A stretch of 64,000 nt of DNA from Frateuria terrea (GTDB lineage: Bacteria; Pseudomonadota; Gammaproteobacteria; Xanthomonadales; Rhodanobacteraceae), in NCBI RefSeq assembly GCF_900115705.1, contig NZ_FOXL01000009.1:62001-126000 (forward strand), given 5' to 3'. This document shows, one piece after another, positions 20,401-30,302 of the stretch. The number at the start of each line of letters is the position of its first letter. The first letter of the stretch is position 1. The translations under genes and the position numbers were made by a program. The notes beneath the pieces are model-generated. The model did no database searches, was not told the DNA's origin, and worked only from the letters and a program-made list of their open reading frames with translations.

Positions 20401-21048
20401 ATGGCCGATCAGATCATCCTGCTGCACGGGCTGTGGATGCGCGGCTTCGCGCTCGCCCTGTTGCACAAGCGCATGGCCGACGAGGGCTTCGCGGTCGACC
20501 GCTTCGACTACATGAGCGTGGTCTCATCGCAGGAGCGCATCGTCGAGCGACTGCGCCTGCGCATGCAGCGCTTCGCGCCCGGCCCGGTGCACCTGGTCGG
20601 CCACAGCCTGGGCGGCCTGCTGGCGCTGCAGGCCTGCCGTGAGGCGGCCGAGCTGCCGCCGGGGCGGATCGTCTGCCTCGGTTCGCCGCTCAAGGGCAGC
20701 GCCGCCGCACGGGGCTTTGCCGGCTTCGGCCAGGGCGGCGAGGCGCTGCTGGGACACAACCGCGAGTTGCTCGAGCACGGCATGGAGCGCTGGGACGGTG
20801 CGCGCGAGGTCGGCATGATCGCCGGCCGCGTGCCGATCGGCCTGGGCGCGATGCTGGCGCACATGGAAGGCGAGCATGACGGCACCGTCGCCGTGGCCGA
20901 GACGCAGTTGCCCGGGCTTGCGGACCATTGCGTGGTCGAGACCAGCCACACCGGCCTGGTACTGTCGGCCGACGCGGCGCGCCAGGCGGTGCATTTCCTT
21001 CGGCACGGCCGTTTCGCTGCCGCCGCGGGCAGGCTTGTGCAGGGGTGA
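20401..21048 (+). CDS. Alpha/beta hydrolase (esterase/lipase-like)
   Basis: A 215-residue serine hydrolase. The nucleophile elbow GHSLGG is near residue 66, an acid candidate is in GEHDGTV near 160 and the catalytic His in TSHTGLV near 180. The N-terminal IILLHGLWM supplies the oxyanion-hole strand. It has no signal peptide and is about the size of a minimal hydrolase core without a large lid; it resembles the PGAP1-like/EstA group. The substrate is unknown. It sits between aspS and yebC on the same strand. Confidence 0.8.
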   Translation: MADQIILLHGLWMRGFALALLHKRMADEGFAVDRFDYMSVVSSQERIVERLRLRMQRFAPGPVHLVGHSLGGLLALQACREAAELPPGRIVCLGSPLKGSAAARGFAGFGQGGEALLGHNRELLEHGMERWDGAREVGMIAGRVPIGLGAMLAHMEGEHDGTVAVAETQLPGLADHCVVETSHTGLVLSADAARQAVHFLRHGRFAAAAGRLVQG

Positions 21049-21109
21049 GTGGTTTGCGCGCCGGTTGGAGTAAAATCGGCCTCTTGTCCATTGTTCAGGT
21101 TTTCCCGCC

Positions 21110-21832
21110 ATGGGTAGAGGCCCGTCCATCGAAGGCCGCAAGAACGCCGAAGACGCCAAGCGCGCAAAGGTGTTCACCAAGCTGATCCGCGAAATCACCG
21201 TCGCCACCCGCGCCGGCGTCGCCGACCCGGCCGCCAACCCGCGCCTGCGCGCGGCGGTGGACAAGGCGCTGTCGGCCAACATGACCAAGGACACCATCGA
21301 GCGCGCGATCAAGCGCGGCTCGGGCGCCGAGGGCGCTGGCGAGGAACTGCGTTACGAGGGCTACGGCCCCGGCGGTGTGGCGATGATCATCGAGTGCTTC
21401 ACCGACAACCCGACCCGCACCGTGGCGGACGTGCGCCACGCGCTGACCAAGCATGGCGGCAACCTGGGCACCTCCGGCTCGGTGGCGTTCCAGTTCACCC
21501 GCTGCGGCGAACTCACCTTCGCCACCGGCGGCGACGAGGCGGCCGAGGAGAAGGTGCTGGAAGCGGCGCTGGAAGCCGGCGCCGACGACGTGGTCAACGA
21601 ACACGGCGAGAGTACGGTGATCTGCGCACCGGAAAATTTCGAGGCAGTGCAGCAGGCACTGGCCGAGGCCGGCCTCGAATCGCTGCACGCGGGCGTGGGC
21701 ATGCGCGCCAACAATCGCGTGGCGGTGCCCGAGGACGTGCTCGAACCGCTCAATGACCTGCTCGAACGTCTCGACGCGCTGGACGACGTGAGCGAGGTCT
21801 ATCACAACGCCCTGCTGCCGGCTGATGGCTAG
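21110..21832 (+). CDS. yebC: YebC/PmpR-family (TACO1) protein
   Basis: The 240-residue product begins [20 protein letters not shown] and continues [11 protein letters not shown], the family N-terminus, with [12 protein letters not shown] near 85 and a C-terminal alpha/beta domain. YebC proteins bind DNA in some species and assist ribosomes in others. The gene immediately precedes ruvC, as in most gammaproteobacteria. Its end overlaps the only usable ruvC start (ATG 21825) by eight bases. A TAAAAT hexamer at 21071-21076 is a plausible -10 element. Confidence 0.92.
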   Translation: MGRGPSIEGRKNAEDAKRAKVFTKLIREITVATRAGVADPAANPRLRAAVDKALSANMTKDTIERAIKRGSGAEGAGEELRYEGYGPGGVAMIIECFTDNPTRTVADVRHALTKHGGNLGTSGSVAFQFTRCGELTFATGGDEAAEEKVLEAALEAGADDVVNEHGESTVICAPENFEAVQQALAEAGLESLHAGVGMRANNRVAVPEDVLEPLNDLLERLDALDDVSEVYHNALLPADG

Positions 21833-22427
21833 CAGGGTCGCCGGGGACCAGGGAACGGGGAGCGGGGAACGGCAGGATCACGCGCCGCTTCCCGTTCCCC
21901 GTTCCGCATCCACGCGGATCCTCGGCATCGACCCGGGCAGCCAGCGCACCGGCGTGGGCATCATCGACGTGGACGCGGTAGGCAAGCTTACGCACGTCTT
22001 CCATGGCGCGTTGGCGGTGGCCGGGGAAGACACCTTCCCGCTGCGCCTGAAACGCATCTTTGACGAGCTGGCGACCATCATCGAGTTGCATCGGCCGGTG
22101 GAGTGCGGCATTGAGCGCGTGTTCATGGCACGCAATCCGGACTCGGCGCTGAAGCTCGGCCAGGCGCGCGGCGCCGCGATCTGCGCGGCGGCTGCGCGGG
22201 GCCTGGACGTGCACGAATACGCACCTACCGAAATCAAGCAGGCCGTGGTCGGCAGCGGCCGCGGCGACAAGACCCAGGTGCAGCACATGGTGGGCGTCCT
22301 GCTCGGCCTGAAGGGCCCGTTGCAACCGGACGCGGCCGACGCGCTGGCGATCGCGGTGACCCATGCGCACACGCGCGCCAGCCTGGCGCGCGTGGGCATC
22401 CCCCGTACGGCCTGGAGACGGCGATGA
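21825..22427 (+). CDS. ruvC: Crossover junction endodeoxyribonuclease RuvC with an N-terminal extension
   Basis: The 200-residue resolvase cuts Holliday junctions delivered by RuvAB. Catalytic acids are visible: Asp36 in RILGIDPG, Glu in ECGIERVF near 97, and the paired Asp in [11 protein letters not shown] near 170. RuvC normally starts at or just before RILGIDPG (about 173 residues). Here no ATG, GTG or TTG occurs between that point and ATG 21825, so about 30 extra residues ([18 protein letters not shown] and on) are predicted, encoded largely by an inverted repeat. Either the extension is tolerated or a non-standard start is used. Its TGA overlaps the ruvA ATG. Confidence 0.9.
   Translation: MASRVAGDQGTGSGERQDHAPLPVPRSASTRILGIDPGSQRTGVGIIDVDAVGKLTHVFHGALAVAGEDTFPLRLKRIFDELATIIELHRPVECGIERVFMARNPDSALKLGQARGAAICAAAARGLDVHEYAPTEIKQAVVGSGRGDKTQVQHMVGVLLGLKGPLQPDAADALAIAVTHAHTRASLARVGIPRTAWRRR
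21851..21905. repeat. GGGAACGGGG-type inverted repeat, copy 2 (inside ruvC 5' end)
   Basis: The left arm at 21851-21872 (GGGAACGGGGAGCGGGG and on) is complementary to the right arm at 21888-21905 (CTTCCCGTTCCCCGTTCC) with one or two mismatches around a loop of about 15 bases. It lies between the yebC stop and the conserved ruvC coding region and stays in frame with ruvC. Confidence 0.7.
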
Positions 22428-23023
22428 TCGGACGATTGCGCGGCACCCTGGTCTCCAAGCAGCCGCCCTGGCTGCTGGTGGATGTCGGCGGCGTCGGCTA
22501 CGAACTGGAAGCGCCGATGTCGACCATCTACGACCTGCCCCAGACCGGCAAGGAAGTCACGCTGCTCACCCACCACGCGGTGAAGGAGGACAGCGTCGCC
22601 CTCTACGGCTTCCTGCGCGAGGACGAGCGTGCCCTGTTCCGCAACCTGCAGAAGGTCTCCGGCATCGGTGCGAAGATCGCGCTGGCGGTGCTGTCGGGCG
22701 TGTCGACGGCCGACTTCGCGCGGCTGGTACAGGCCGGCGACGTGGTCGCGCTGACCAAGGTTCCGGGCATCGGCAAGAAGACCGCCGAGCGCATGGTGGT
22801 CGAGCTGCGCGACCGGGTCGAGGGCCTGGGCGTCACGCTGCCCGGCCTGTCCGGCAAGGGTGCCGGCGCGCCGCTGGATCCGGCTGGCGAAGCCACCGTG
22901 GCGCTGCAGCAGCTGGGCTACAAGCCGGCCGAAGTCACCAGGCTGGTGCAGAAGGTCGCCGTGGAAGGCGACGCCGCCGAAACCATCATCCGCAAGGCGC
23001 TGCGCGCCGCGCTGGGCCAATGA
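22424..23023 (+). CDS. ruvA: Holliday junction branch migration protein RuvA
   Basis: The 199-residue junction-binding subunit. It has an N-terminal OB-fold (MIGRLRGTL to about 65), two helix-hairpin-helix motifs ([11 protein letters not shown] near 77 and [11 protein letters not shown] near 112) and a C-terminal domain that contacts RuvB (150-199). The start overlaps the ruvC stop (ATGA), so the two are translationally coupled. The partner ruvB lies 2.3 kb downstream, separated by kup and a small gene. Confidence 0.95.
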   Translation: MIGRLRGTLVSKQPPWLLVDVGGVGYELEAPMSTIYDLPQTGKEVTLLTHHAVKEDSVALYGFLREDERALFRNLQKVSGIGAKIALAVLSGVSTADFARLVQAGDVVALTKVPGIGKKTAERMVVELRDRVEGLGVTLPGLSGKGAGAPLDPAGEATVALQQLGYKPAEVTRLVQKVAVEGDAAETIIRKALRAALGQ

Positions 23024-23047
23024 GGCCTGGCTGCATGAGCGAGAGAC

Positions 23048-24961
23048 ATGAACGACGCGATCCGTAACGCGGAGCCGCCCGAGGCGGCCGAGCAACTGCA
23101 CGGCGCCAAGAGCGCGCTGATCCTCGGCGCCATCGGCGTGGTGTTCGGCGACATCGGCACCAGCCCGCTGTACACGCTGGCCGAAGTGTTCCGGCCCGAG
23201 TATGGCCTGCATCCTTCCGAGAGCACGGTGTTGGGCGTGCTTTCGCTGGTCACTTGGGCGCTGATCACGGTGGTCGCGATCAAGTACGTCACCCTGGTGA
23301 TGCGCGCGGACAACCGCGGCGAGGGTGGCATCATGGCGCTGATGACCCTGGCACAGCGCGCGGTCGGCGGCTCGCCGATGGCGCGGCGAGTGGTGATGCT
23401 GATGGCGCTGCTGGGCGCGGCGCTGTTCTTCGGCGACGGTGTGATCACGCCGTCGATCTCGGTGCTGTCGGCCGTCGAGGGCCTGGAAGTCATGGCGCCG
23501 GGGCTCGAGCATTGGGTTGTGCCGCTCGCGGTGGCGGTCCTGCTGTTCCTGTTCTGGCTGCAGAAGCACGGTACGGCCAAGGTCGGTGCGCTGTTCGGGC
23601 CGGTGATGGCGGTCTGGTTCCTGGCACTGGCGGCGATAGGCGTATGGAACCTCATCCAGGCCCCCGAAGTGCTCAAGGCGCTCTCGCCCTGGTACGCGGT
23701 GCGCTTCTTCGCGTCGCATGGGGCCATCTCGTTCGTCGCATTGGGCGCCGTGGTGCTATGCGTGACCGGCGCCGAGGCGCTGTATACCGACATGGGCCAT
23801 TTCGGCCGTTTCCCGATCCGCGCGGCCTGGTTCTTCTTCGTGATGCCCTCGCTGCTGCTCAACTACTACGGCCAGGGCGCATTGCTGTTGCACGAGCCGC
23901 AGGCGGCGGTCAACCCGTTCTTCCATGCGGTGCCGGATTGGGCCGGCTACCCGATGGTCGTACTAGCCACCGCCGCGGCGGTGATCGCCTCGCAGGCGGT
24001 GATCTCCGGTGCCTTCTCGGTGACTCGCCAGGCGATCCAGCTCGGCTTCGTGCCGCGCATGCAGGTGGTGCACACCTCGCGCGAGGCGATCGGCCACATC
24101 TTCCTGCCGTGGGTGAACCGCGCGCTGATGGTGATGGTGATCCTGACCGTGGTCGGCTTCGGCTCGTCCAAGGCGCTGGGTGGCGCCTACGGCATCGCGG
24201 TGACCGGCACCATGGCGATCGACACGCTGCTGGTGATGCTGGTGGCGTGGCGCCGCTGGAACTGGAACCTGGCCGCGGTGATCCCGCTGACCATCGGCCT
24301 GCTGTGCGTGGACCTGTCCTTCTTCGGCGCCAACACGCTGAAGATTCCCGACGGTGGCTGGTTCCCGCTGGTGCTGGGCCTGTTCCTGTTCGCCGTGATG
24401 ACCACCTGGCGACGCGGCCGCGAGCTGGTGGTGCGCGAGATCAAGCAGGGCGGACTGGCGCTGGCGCCTTTCATCGAGAACATGGCCGAGCACCCGCCGC
24501 TGCGAGTGCCGGGCACCGCAGTGTTCCTCACCGCCAACCAGTACGCCGTGCCACACGCGCTGCTGCACAACCTCAAGCACAACAAGGTGCTGCACGAACG
24601 CAACGTGATGCTTACCGTGCAGATCCTGGAAACCCCGGTGGCCGAGGCGGAGGAGCGCATCGAGATCACGCCGATGGAAGGCGGCTTCTACGGACTGGAG
24701 CTGCGCTTCGGTTTCGCCGAGGACCCGAACATCCCGCAGGCGCTCTCGCTGTGCGGCCGCGAAGGGCTGACCTTCGACCTGATGGACACGACGTTCTTCC
24801 TGTCGAGGGAGACCATCGTCGCGGACGCGCGCCGGCCCGGCATGGCGTTGTGGCGCGACAAGCTGTTCGCCTTCCTGGCGCGCAATGCGCTGCCGGCGAC
24901 GGCGTTCTTCCAGATCCCGGGCAACCGGCTGATCGAGCTCGGTGCGCAGGTCGAGATCTAG
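23048..24961 (+). CDS. kup: Low-affinity potassium transporter Kup
   Basis: A 637-residue K+/H+ symporter of the KUP/HAK family. The signature GVVFGDIGTSPLYTL occurs in the first membrane helix (about residues 30-45); around twelve helices follow up to about 460, then a cytoplasmic domain of about 170 residues ending LIELGAQVEI. The length matches Escherichia coli Kup (622). It is inserted between ruvA and ruvB, an order I believe is usual in Xanthomonadales. Confidence 0.93.
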   Translation: MNDAIRNAEPPEAAEQLHGAKSALILGAIGVVFGDIGTSPLYTLAEVFRPEYGLHPSESTVLGVLSLVTWALITVVAIKYVTLVMRADNRGEGGIMALMTLAQRAVGGSPMARRVVMLMALLGAALFFGDGVITPSISVLSAVEGLEVMAPGLEHWVVPLAVAVLLFLFWLQKHGTAKVGALFGPVMAVWFLALAAIGVWNLIQAPEVLKALSPWYAVRFFASHGAISFVALGAVVLCVTGAEALYTDMGHFGRFPIRAAWFFFVMPSLLLNYYGQGALLLHEPQAAVNPFFHAVPDWAGYPMVVLATAAAVIASQAVISGAFSVTRQAIQLGFVPRMQVVHTSREAIGHIFLPWVNRALMVMVILTVVGFGSSKALGGAYGIAVTGTMAIDTLLVMLVAWRRWNWNLAAVIPLTIGLLCVDLSFFGANTLKIPDGGWFPLVLGLFLFAVMTTWRRGRELVVREIKQGGLALAPFIENMAEHPPLRVPGTAVFLTANQYAVPHALLHNLKHNKVLHERNVMLTVQILETPVAEAEERIEITPMEGGFYGLELRFGFAEDPNIPQALSLCGREGLTFDLMDTTFFLSRETIVADARRPGMALWRDKLFAFLARNALPATAFFQIPGNRLIELGAQVEI

Positions 24962-25069
24962 GAGAGCTCAGGGCCATCTGCTTCAATGGCTTCGTTTGCG
25001 GGAAGTGCGGAGGAGGCCCGGCAAACAATGGCCGCGCGATTGTTCTTCGGACGAGGGAAAGGAGCGCCA

Positions 25070-25225
25070 ATGAAGGTAGATCTGGCTCGTGTGGAAAGCG
25101 CACTGGCAAATGGCCCTATTGCCGTTCGTGCAGGGGTGATCGTCTTTGCTTCGTCGGTTGTCTTCGCCATGGCCGCGCTGGCGGGTACGAGCATTGGGCG
25201 AGCGATCTATTACCTGGCCCATTGA
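25070..25225 (+). CDS. Small membrane protein, 51 residues, unknown
   Basis: ATG at 25070 is preceded by AAAGGAG with five-base spacing. The product starts MKVDLARVESALANG and contains one hydrophobic helix (about 23-42, VIVFASSVVFAMAALAG) before a short tail ending YYLAH. The third-position GC is lower than in the surrounding genes, so it may be recently acquired or poorly conserved. A frame open from 24986 adds 28 residues without a better ribosome-binding site. No family recognised; a single-pass inner-membrane peptide is the most that can be said. Confidence 0.5.
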   Translation: MKVDLARVESALANGPIAVRAGVIVFASSVVFAMAALAGTSIGRAIYYLAH

Positions 25226-25314
25226 AGGGAGCCCCAAACGCGTGCGGAGGCCAAATGGGTAGAAGCTGAGGAAGGTTGGATACGGGCCTTCCGGCGGGCT
25301 GCCATAATGGCCGC

Positions 25315-26358
25315 ATGACCGAAGCCCGCATCATCACCTCCGCCGCCCAGCTCGACGACGAGGCGCTGGAAGCCTCGATCCGCCCCCAGCGCCTTGCCGA
25401 ATACCTGGGCCAGCAGGCGGTGCGCGAGCAGCTGTCGATCTACATCGAGGCGGCGCGCAAGCGCGGCGGTGCTCTCGACCACGTACTTATCTTCGGCCCG
25501 CCCGGCCTGGGCAAGACCACCCTCTCGCACGTGATCGCCCATGAGCTGGGCGTCAACATCCGCTCCACCTCGGGCCCGGTGCTGGAACGTGCAGGCGATT
25601 TGGCCGCGCTGCTGACCAACCTCGAGAAGAACGACGTGCTCTTCGTCGACGAGATCCATCGCCTCTCGCCGGTGGTCGAGGAAGTGCTCTATCCGGCGAT
25701 GGAGGACTTCCAGATCGACATCATGATCGGCGAGGGCCCGGCTGCCCGCTCGATCAAGCTGGACCTGCCGCCGTTCACGCTGATCGGCGCGACCACGCGC
25801 GCCGGCCTGCTCACGGCTCCGCTGCGCGACCGCTTCGGCATCGTGCAGCGGCTGGAGTTCTACTCGCCCGACGAGCTCACGGCGATCGTGCGCCGATCGG
25901 CGCGCATCCTGAGCATCGACTGCGAAGTGGAGGGCGCGCAGGAGATCGCCCGCCGCTCGCGCGGCACCCCGCGCATCGCCAACCGCCTGCTGCGCCGCGT
26001 GCGCGACTACGCCGAGGTCCGTGCCGGCGGAAAGATCACGCTGGCCGCCGCGCAGGCGGCGATGGCCATGCTGAAAGTCGACGCCGAAGGCTTTGACGAG
26101 TTGGACCGGCGCATGCTCGCCACCATCATCGAGAGCTTCGACGGCGGCCCGGTCGGCGTCGAATCGCTGGCCGCGGCCCTGTCAGAGGACCGCGGCACGC
26201 TGGAGGACGTGGTCGAGCCCTACCTGATCCAGCAGGGTTTCCTGATCCGCACGGCGCGAGGCCGCATGGCTAGCGCAAAGGCCTGGCGCCACCTGGGCCG
26301 CAACCCGCCGCCACGGCAGGCGGTGATGGGCGACATGTTCGAGGGCGGCGACGCTTAG
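25315..26358 (+). CDS. ruvB: Holliday junction branch migration ATPase RuvB
   Basis: The 347-residue hexameric AAA+ motor drives branch migration with RuvA. Walker [10 protein letters not shown] is near residue 60, Walker B FVDEIHRL near 110, sensor I IGATTRAG near 155 and the arginine-finger region [12 protein letters not shown] near 170; the C-terminal winged helix ends the protein. ATG at 25315 gives the family N-terminus TEARIITS; an upstream ATG (25276) would add 13 non-conserved residues. A CATAAT hexamer lies just upstream. Its stop codon overlaps the first stem of a structured intergenic element. Confidence 0.95.
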   Translation: MTEARIITSAAQLDDEALEASIRPQRLAEYLGQQAVREQLSIYIEAARKRGGALDHVLIFGPPGLGKTTLSHVIAHELGVNIRSTSGPVLERAGDLAALLTNLEKNDVLFVDEIHRLSPVVEEVLYPAMEDFQIDIMIGEGPAARSIKLDLPPFTLIGATTRAGLLTAPLRDRFGIVQRLEFYSPDELTAIVRRSARILSIDCEVEGAQEIARRSRGTPRIANRLLRRVRDYAEVRAGGKITLAAAQAAMAMLKVDAEGFDELDRRMLATIIESFDGGPVGVESLAAALSEDRGTLEDVVEPYLIQQGFLIRTARGRMASAKAWRHLGRNPPPRQAVMGDMFEGGDA

Positions 26359-26429
26359 CGGGACCGGGTTTGAACCCGGTGGCTGCAGCACGCATGCTCT
26401 TGGGCTAGACCCAAGCCACGAGTCCCCGC
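26358..26429. other. Cloverleaf-like structured element between ruvB and ybgC
   Basis: The 72-base gap can fold as a closed multibranch structure: outer stem GCGGGAC (26358-26364) with GTCCCCGC (26422-26429), hairpin ACCGGGTT/AACCCGGT, hairpin AGCA/TGCT and hairpin CTTGGG/CCCAAG, with GTGGCT/AGCCAC able to enclose the last two. It ends two bases before the ybgC ATG and leaves that gene without an obvious Shine-Dalgarno. It could be a leader RNA for the tol operon, an attenuator, or a palindromic repeat. On the minus strand one arm reads GGTTCAAACC, like a tRNA T-loop, but the rest does not make a tRNA. Confidence 0.5.
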
Positions 26430-26431
26430 CC

Positions 26432-26842
26432 ATGTCCCCGACCGCCCCCTTCACCTGGCCCGTCCGCGTCTACTGGGAAGACACCGACGCCGGCGGCGTG
26501 GTCTACCACGCCAGCTACCTCCGCTTCCTGGAGCGTGCCCGCAGCGAGTGGCTGCGCGCGCAGGGCGTGGACCAGTCGGCCTTCCGCGAGGCCACCGGCC
26601 TGGCTTTCATGGTGCGGGCGATGGAACTGGATTTCCTGCGTCCGGCCCTGCTGGATGATGAATTGTCGGTGACGGTGGCAGTCAAAGCGTGGCGTTCAGC
26701 CAGTATCCTGTTCGATCAAGCGATCGGCCGGGCGGACGGCACGGAGCTGGTCCGCGCGCAGGTGCGGGTCGCCTGCGTGGACTTGAACCGCATGCGCCCG
26801 ACGCCGATCCCGGCCGACCTCATCCCCGGCCTTGCCCCCTGA
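26432..26842 (+). CDS. ybgC: Tol-Pal system-associated acyl-CoA thioesterase YbgC
   Basis: A 136-residue hotdog-fold thioesterase. The 4HBT signature YWEDTDAGGVVYHASYLRFL (about 11-30) includes the catalytic Asp. It hydrolyses short-chain or phospholipid-related acyl-CoA thioesters and is the first gene of the tol-pal cluster in many gammaproteobacteria. It is followed after 44 bp by tolQ. No Shine-Dalgarno is visible; the start sits at the foot of the structured element at 26358-26429. Confidence 0.92.
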   Translation: MSPTAPFTWPVRVYWEDTDAGGVVYHASYLRFLERARSEWLRAQGVDQSAFREATGLAFMVRAMELDFLRPALLDDELSVTVAVKAWRSASILFDQAIGRADGTELVRAQVRVACVDLNRMRPTPIPADLIPGLAP

Positions 26843-26886
26843 ACACTCGCCCCCTTTGAAAAGCACGCCCGGAGAACCCCCAAGCC

Positions 26887-27573
26887 ATGAACGGTGGATT
26901 GAACATCATCAAACTGGTCACCGAGGCCAGCCTGCCCGTGCAGCTGGTCATGCTGCTGCTGCTGGTGTTCTCGTTCCTGTCGTGGGTGATCATCTTCCGC
27001 AAGTACTCGCAGATGAAGGCGGCGATGGAAAACGCCGAGGCGTTCGAGGAGCGCTTCTGGTCCGGCGGCGACCTGGCCGGCCTGTTCCGCGAGGTGAGCG
27101 GCCGCGGCGCCGACAACGGCGGCATGGAGACGATCTTCGAGTCCGGTTTCCGCGAATTCGCCCGCCAGCGCCAGCGCAAGACCCATGACATGCGCATCGT
27201 GATGGAAGGCACCGAGCGCGCCATGCGCGTGGCCGGGACGCGCGAGATCGGCGGGTTGGAACGGAACCTCGAATTCCTCGCCAACGTCGGCTCGATCAGC
27301 CCCTACATCGGCCTGTTCGGCACCGTGTGGGGCATCATGGGCGCCTTCCAGGGCCTGGGCGAGGTCAAGGACGTCACCATCGCCGCGGTCGCGCCGCATA
27401 TCTCCGAAGCGCTGATCGCCACCGCGATGGGCCTGTTCGCCGCCATTCCTGCGGTGTGGGCGTACAACCGCTACGCCAACAAGGTCGAGCGCGTCGCCTC
27501 GCGCTACGAGGTATTCCAGGAGGAGTTCTCCTCGGTGCTCCAGCGGCAGATCCAGACCGACGAAGCGGTCTGA
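26887..27573 (+). CDS. tolQ: Tol-Pal system protein TolQ
   Basis: The 228-residue inner-membrane stator subunit that, with TolR, converts proton-motive force into movement of TolA during envelope constriction at division. Three membrane helices are visible: about 15-37 ([18 protein letters not shown]), about 130-155 ([19 protein letters not shown]) and about 165-195 ([21 protein letters not shown]), with the cytoplasmic loop between the first two. The Thr and Pro residues of the family proton path are in the second and third helices. Confidence 0.96.
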   Translation: MNGGLNIIKLVTEASLPVQLVMLLLLVFSFLSWVIIFRKYSQMKAAMENAEAFEERFWSGGDLAGLFREVSGRGADNGGMETIFESGFREFARQRQRKTHDMRIVMEGTERAMRVAGTREIGGLERNLEFLANVGSISPYIGLFGTVWGIMGAFQGLGEVKDVTIAAVAPHISEALIATAMGLFAAIPAVWAYNRYANKVERVASRYEVFQEEFSSVLQRQIQTDEAV

Positions 27574-27585
27574 CGGGGCTTAGCG

Positions 27586-28027
<442 letters not shown>

Positions 28028-28041
<14 letters not shown>

Positions 28042-28969
28042 GGGCACCTCCACGGCGGTGCTGTTGTCCGCCGTCCTGCACCTGGGCATCGTCGGCTTCC
28101 TTGCGCTGGCGATCGTGCCGTGCTCGTTCTTCGAGAGCCTGTTCGCCACGCTGCATCTGCCGGCCGGCTGGAACCCGATCACCTGCGCCAAGCCGCTGGA
28201 GCTGCAAGGGCCGGTGATCGAGGCGACGCTGATAGGTCCCACCGGCGCGCCGCCGCCGAAAGCGGTGAAGAACGCCAAGCCGGTGCCGACCATCCCGCCG
28301 CCGCCGACGGTGACGCCGCCGGACGTCAAGACACCGCCGCCACAGATCAAGACGCTGCCGCCACCGCCGGAGCACCCGGACGTCGTCGACCAGGAAAAGG
28401 TCGTGGCCGACGCCATGCAGAAGGCCGAGGACGCGAAGAAGGAGCAGGAAGAGAAGCAGCGCCAGCGCCAGGCCGAACTGGACGCCCAGGCGGCCAAGAA
28501 GAAACAGGAGCAGAAGAAGCAGCTGGATGAGCTTTTCGCCAAGATGGACGCGGCGGCCAACGCGCGCCAGAAGGCCGAAAACCGCGCCAAGCAGGCCAAG
28601 CAGCAGATGGAGGACCTGAAGGACGCGCAGGACAACGGTCAGGCGGACCTGCCACGCGCGGCGCAACGCCAGACCGGCAACAACGCCCAGAACAGCACCC
28701 TGGCCGACCAGTATGCAGCGGCCATTCAGAATGCGGTCACGCCCAACTGGTTACGTCCGGATAACATGCCGGATGTTCCTTGTGTCGTGCACATCGTGCA
28801 GCTGCCTGGCGGCGACGTGATGAGCGCCAAGGTCGATTCCAGCTGTCCCTACGACGACGCCGGCAAGCGGTCGATCGAGAATGCCGTGCTGCGAACCAAG
28901 ACCTTGCCCTACAAGGGATTCGAGAGCGTTTTCCAGCGCGAACTTACTCTTACCTTCAAGCCGCAGTGA
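28028..28969 (+). CDS. tolA: Tol-Pal system protein TolA
   Basis: A 313-residue energy-transducing protein spanning the periplasm. One N-terminal membrane helix (about 10-33) anchors it; a Pro-rich stretch (75-120) with repeated PPP motifs follows, then a long Lys/Glu/Ala/Gln-rich helix (about 120-205), and the C-terminal domain III (about 220-313) with paired Cys residues (PCVVHIVQL and SSCPYDD) that contacts TolB and Pal. The shape is that of TolA rather than TonB. It lies between tolR and tolB with seven bases to tolB. Confidence 0.93.
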
Positions 28970-28976
28970 GTCTTAC

Positions 28977-30293
28977 ATGCGCCATTTGAAATCGCTCTTC
29001 GCCCTCGCCTTGCTTTGCCTGGCCGCGCTCGTGGCCGCCCCGGCGGGTGCGCAGTCGCTCAACGTGGACATCGTCGGCGGCCTGAAGACCGCCACGCCGA
29101 TCGCGGTGGTGCCGTTCGCGCAGAACGGCGGCGCGCCGCTGGCGACCGACGTGGCCGACGTGATCCGCAACGATTTCAACCGCTCGGGCAAGTTCCGCGC
29201 GCTGGCCAAGAGCGAGATCGTCGAATCGCCCTCGCGCGGCGCGGACATCAAGTTCGCCACCTGGCGGTTGCTCAAGCAGGACTACATCACGGTCGGGCGC
29301 ATCAGCGACGCCGGCGGCGGCCTGCTGCGGGTCGAGTACGAACTGTGGGACGTCAACAAGCAGCAGAGCCTCCTGTCGCAGGCGTTCACCGCCCCGGCCG
29401 GCGACCTGCGCGGCGTGGCGCACCAGATCGCCGACCAGATCTACGAGAAGATCACCGGCGTGCGCGGCGCGTTCTGGACCCGCATCGCGTACGTCACCGC
29501 GGTGGGCCTGGGCAACAACACTACCTATTCGCTGATCGTGGCCGATTCGGACGGCTACAACCCACAGGTGGTCGCCCGCTCTCGCGAGTCGCTGCTGTCG
29601 CCGGCCTGGTCGCCGGACGGCAAGAAGATCGCCTACGTCTCCTTCGAGAGCGGCAACTCGCAGGTCTACGTGCAGGACATCACCACCGGTTCGCGCCAGT
29701 TGGTCGCCGCGCACAAGAAGGGCATCAACGGCGCGCCTGCCTGGTCGCCGGACGGCAGCAAGCTGGCCGTGTCGCTGTCCTACGTGGGCAATCCGGAGAT
29801 CTTCGTGATCGACATGGCCTCGCGCCACGAGACGCGCCTGACCAACAGCCTGTCGATCGACACCGAGCCAACCTGGTCGGCCGACGGGCAAAGCATCTAT
29901 TTCACCTCCGACCGTTCCGGCCGGCCGCAGGTCTACCAGATGTCCGCCAGCGGTGGCTCGCCCACGCGCATCAGCTTCGAAGGCCAGAACAACGCCAACG
30001 CCGACGTCAGCTACGACGGCAAGCTGATCGCGATGGTGCAGGGCAATGGGAACGTGTATCGTATTGCCATCATGGATCGCAGTCTGGGTGGGCAGGTGCG
30101 TTTCATCTCCCCCGGCCCGATTGACGACTCCCCGAGTTTCGCACCGAACGCCAGCATGCTGTTGTACGCGGCCACGGAAGGACGCCGCGGCGTGCTGTAT
30201 GCCGTTTCGGCCGATGGCCAGGTCCGCCAGCGCCTCGTGCTGTCCGACGGGGACGTCCGTGAACCGGCCTGGGGCCCGTACCGGCAGCGTTGA
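28977..30293 (+). CDS. tolB: Tol-Pal system beta-propeller protein TolB
   Basis: A 438-residue periplasmic protein. ATG at 28977 gives a clean signal peptide (RHLKSLFALALLCLAALVAAPAGAQ). The N-terminal domain (about 25-165) is followed by a six-bladed WD40-like propeller with repeated blade motifs such as PAWSPDGKKIAYVS, PAWSPDGSKLAVS and PTWSADGQSIYFTS. TolB docks on Pal and receives the force from TolA. A strong hairpin follows its stop (30303-30334). Confidence 0.96.
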   Translation: MRHLKSLFALALLCLAALVAAPAGAQSLNVDIVGGLKTATPIAVVPFAQNGGAPLATDVADVIRNDFNRSGKFRALAKSEIVESPSRGADIKFATWRLLKQDYITVGRISDAGGGLLRVEYELWDVNKQQSLLSQAFTAPAGDLRGVAHQIADQIYEKITGVRGAFWTRIAYVTAVGLGNNTTYSLIVADSDGYNPQVVARSRESLLSPAWSPDGKKIAYVSFESGNSQVYVQDITTGSRQLVAAHKKGINGAPAWSPDGSKLAVSLSYVGNPEIFVIDMASRHETRLTNSLSIDTEPTWSADGQSIYFTSDRSGRPQVYQMSASGGSPTRISFEGQNNANADVSYDGKLIAMVQGNGNVYRIAIMDRSLGGQVRFISPGPIDDSPSFAPNASMLLYAATEGRRGVLYAVSADGQVRQRLVLSDGDVREPAWGPYRQR

Positions 30294-30302
30294 GTTTTTT
30301 AT

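Noticed and set aside
26358-26429. Minus-strand tRNA gene suggested by a GGTTCAAACC arm and an acceptor-like outer stem
   Set aside because: The T-loop would have six bases, there is no proper D-loop with GG, the anticodon arm is only four base pairs and no CCA end fits. It is structured but not a tRNA.
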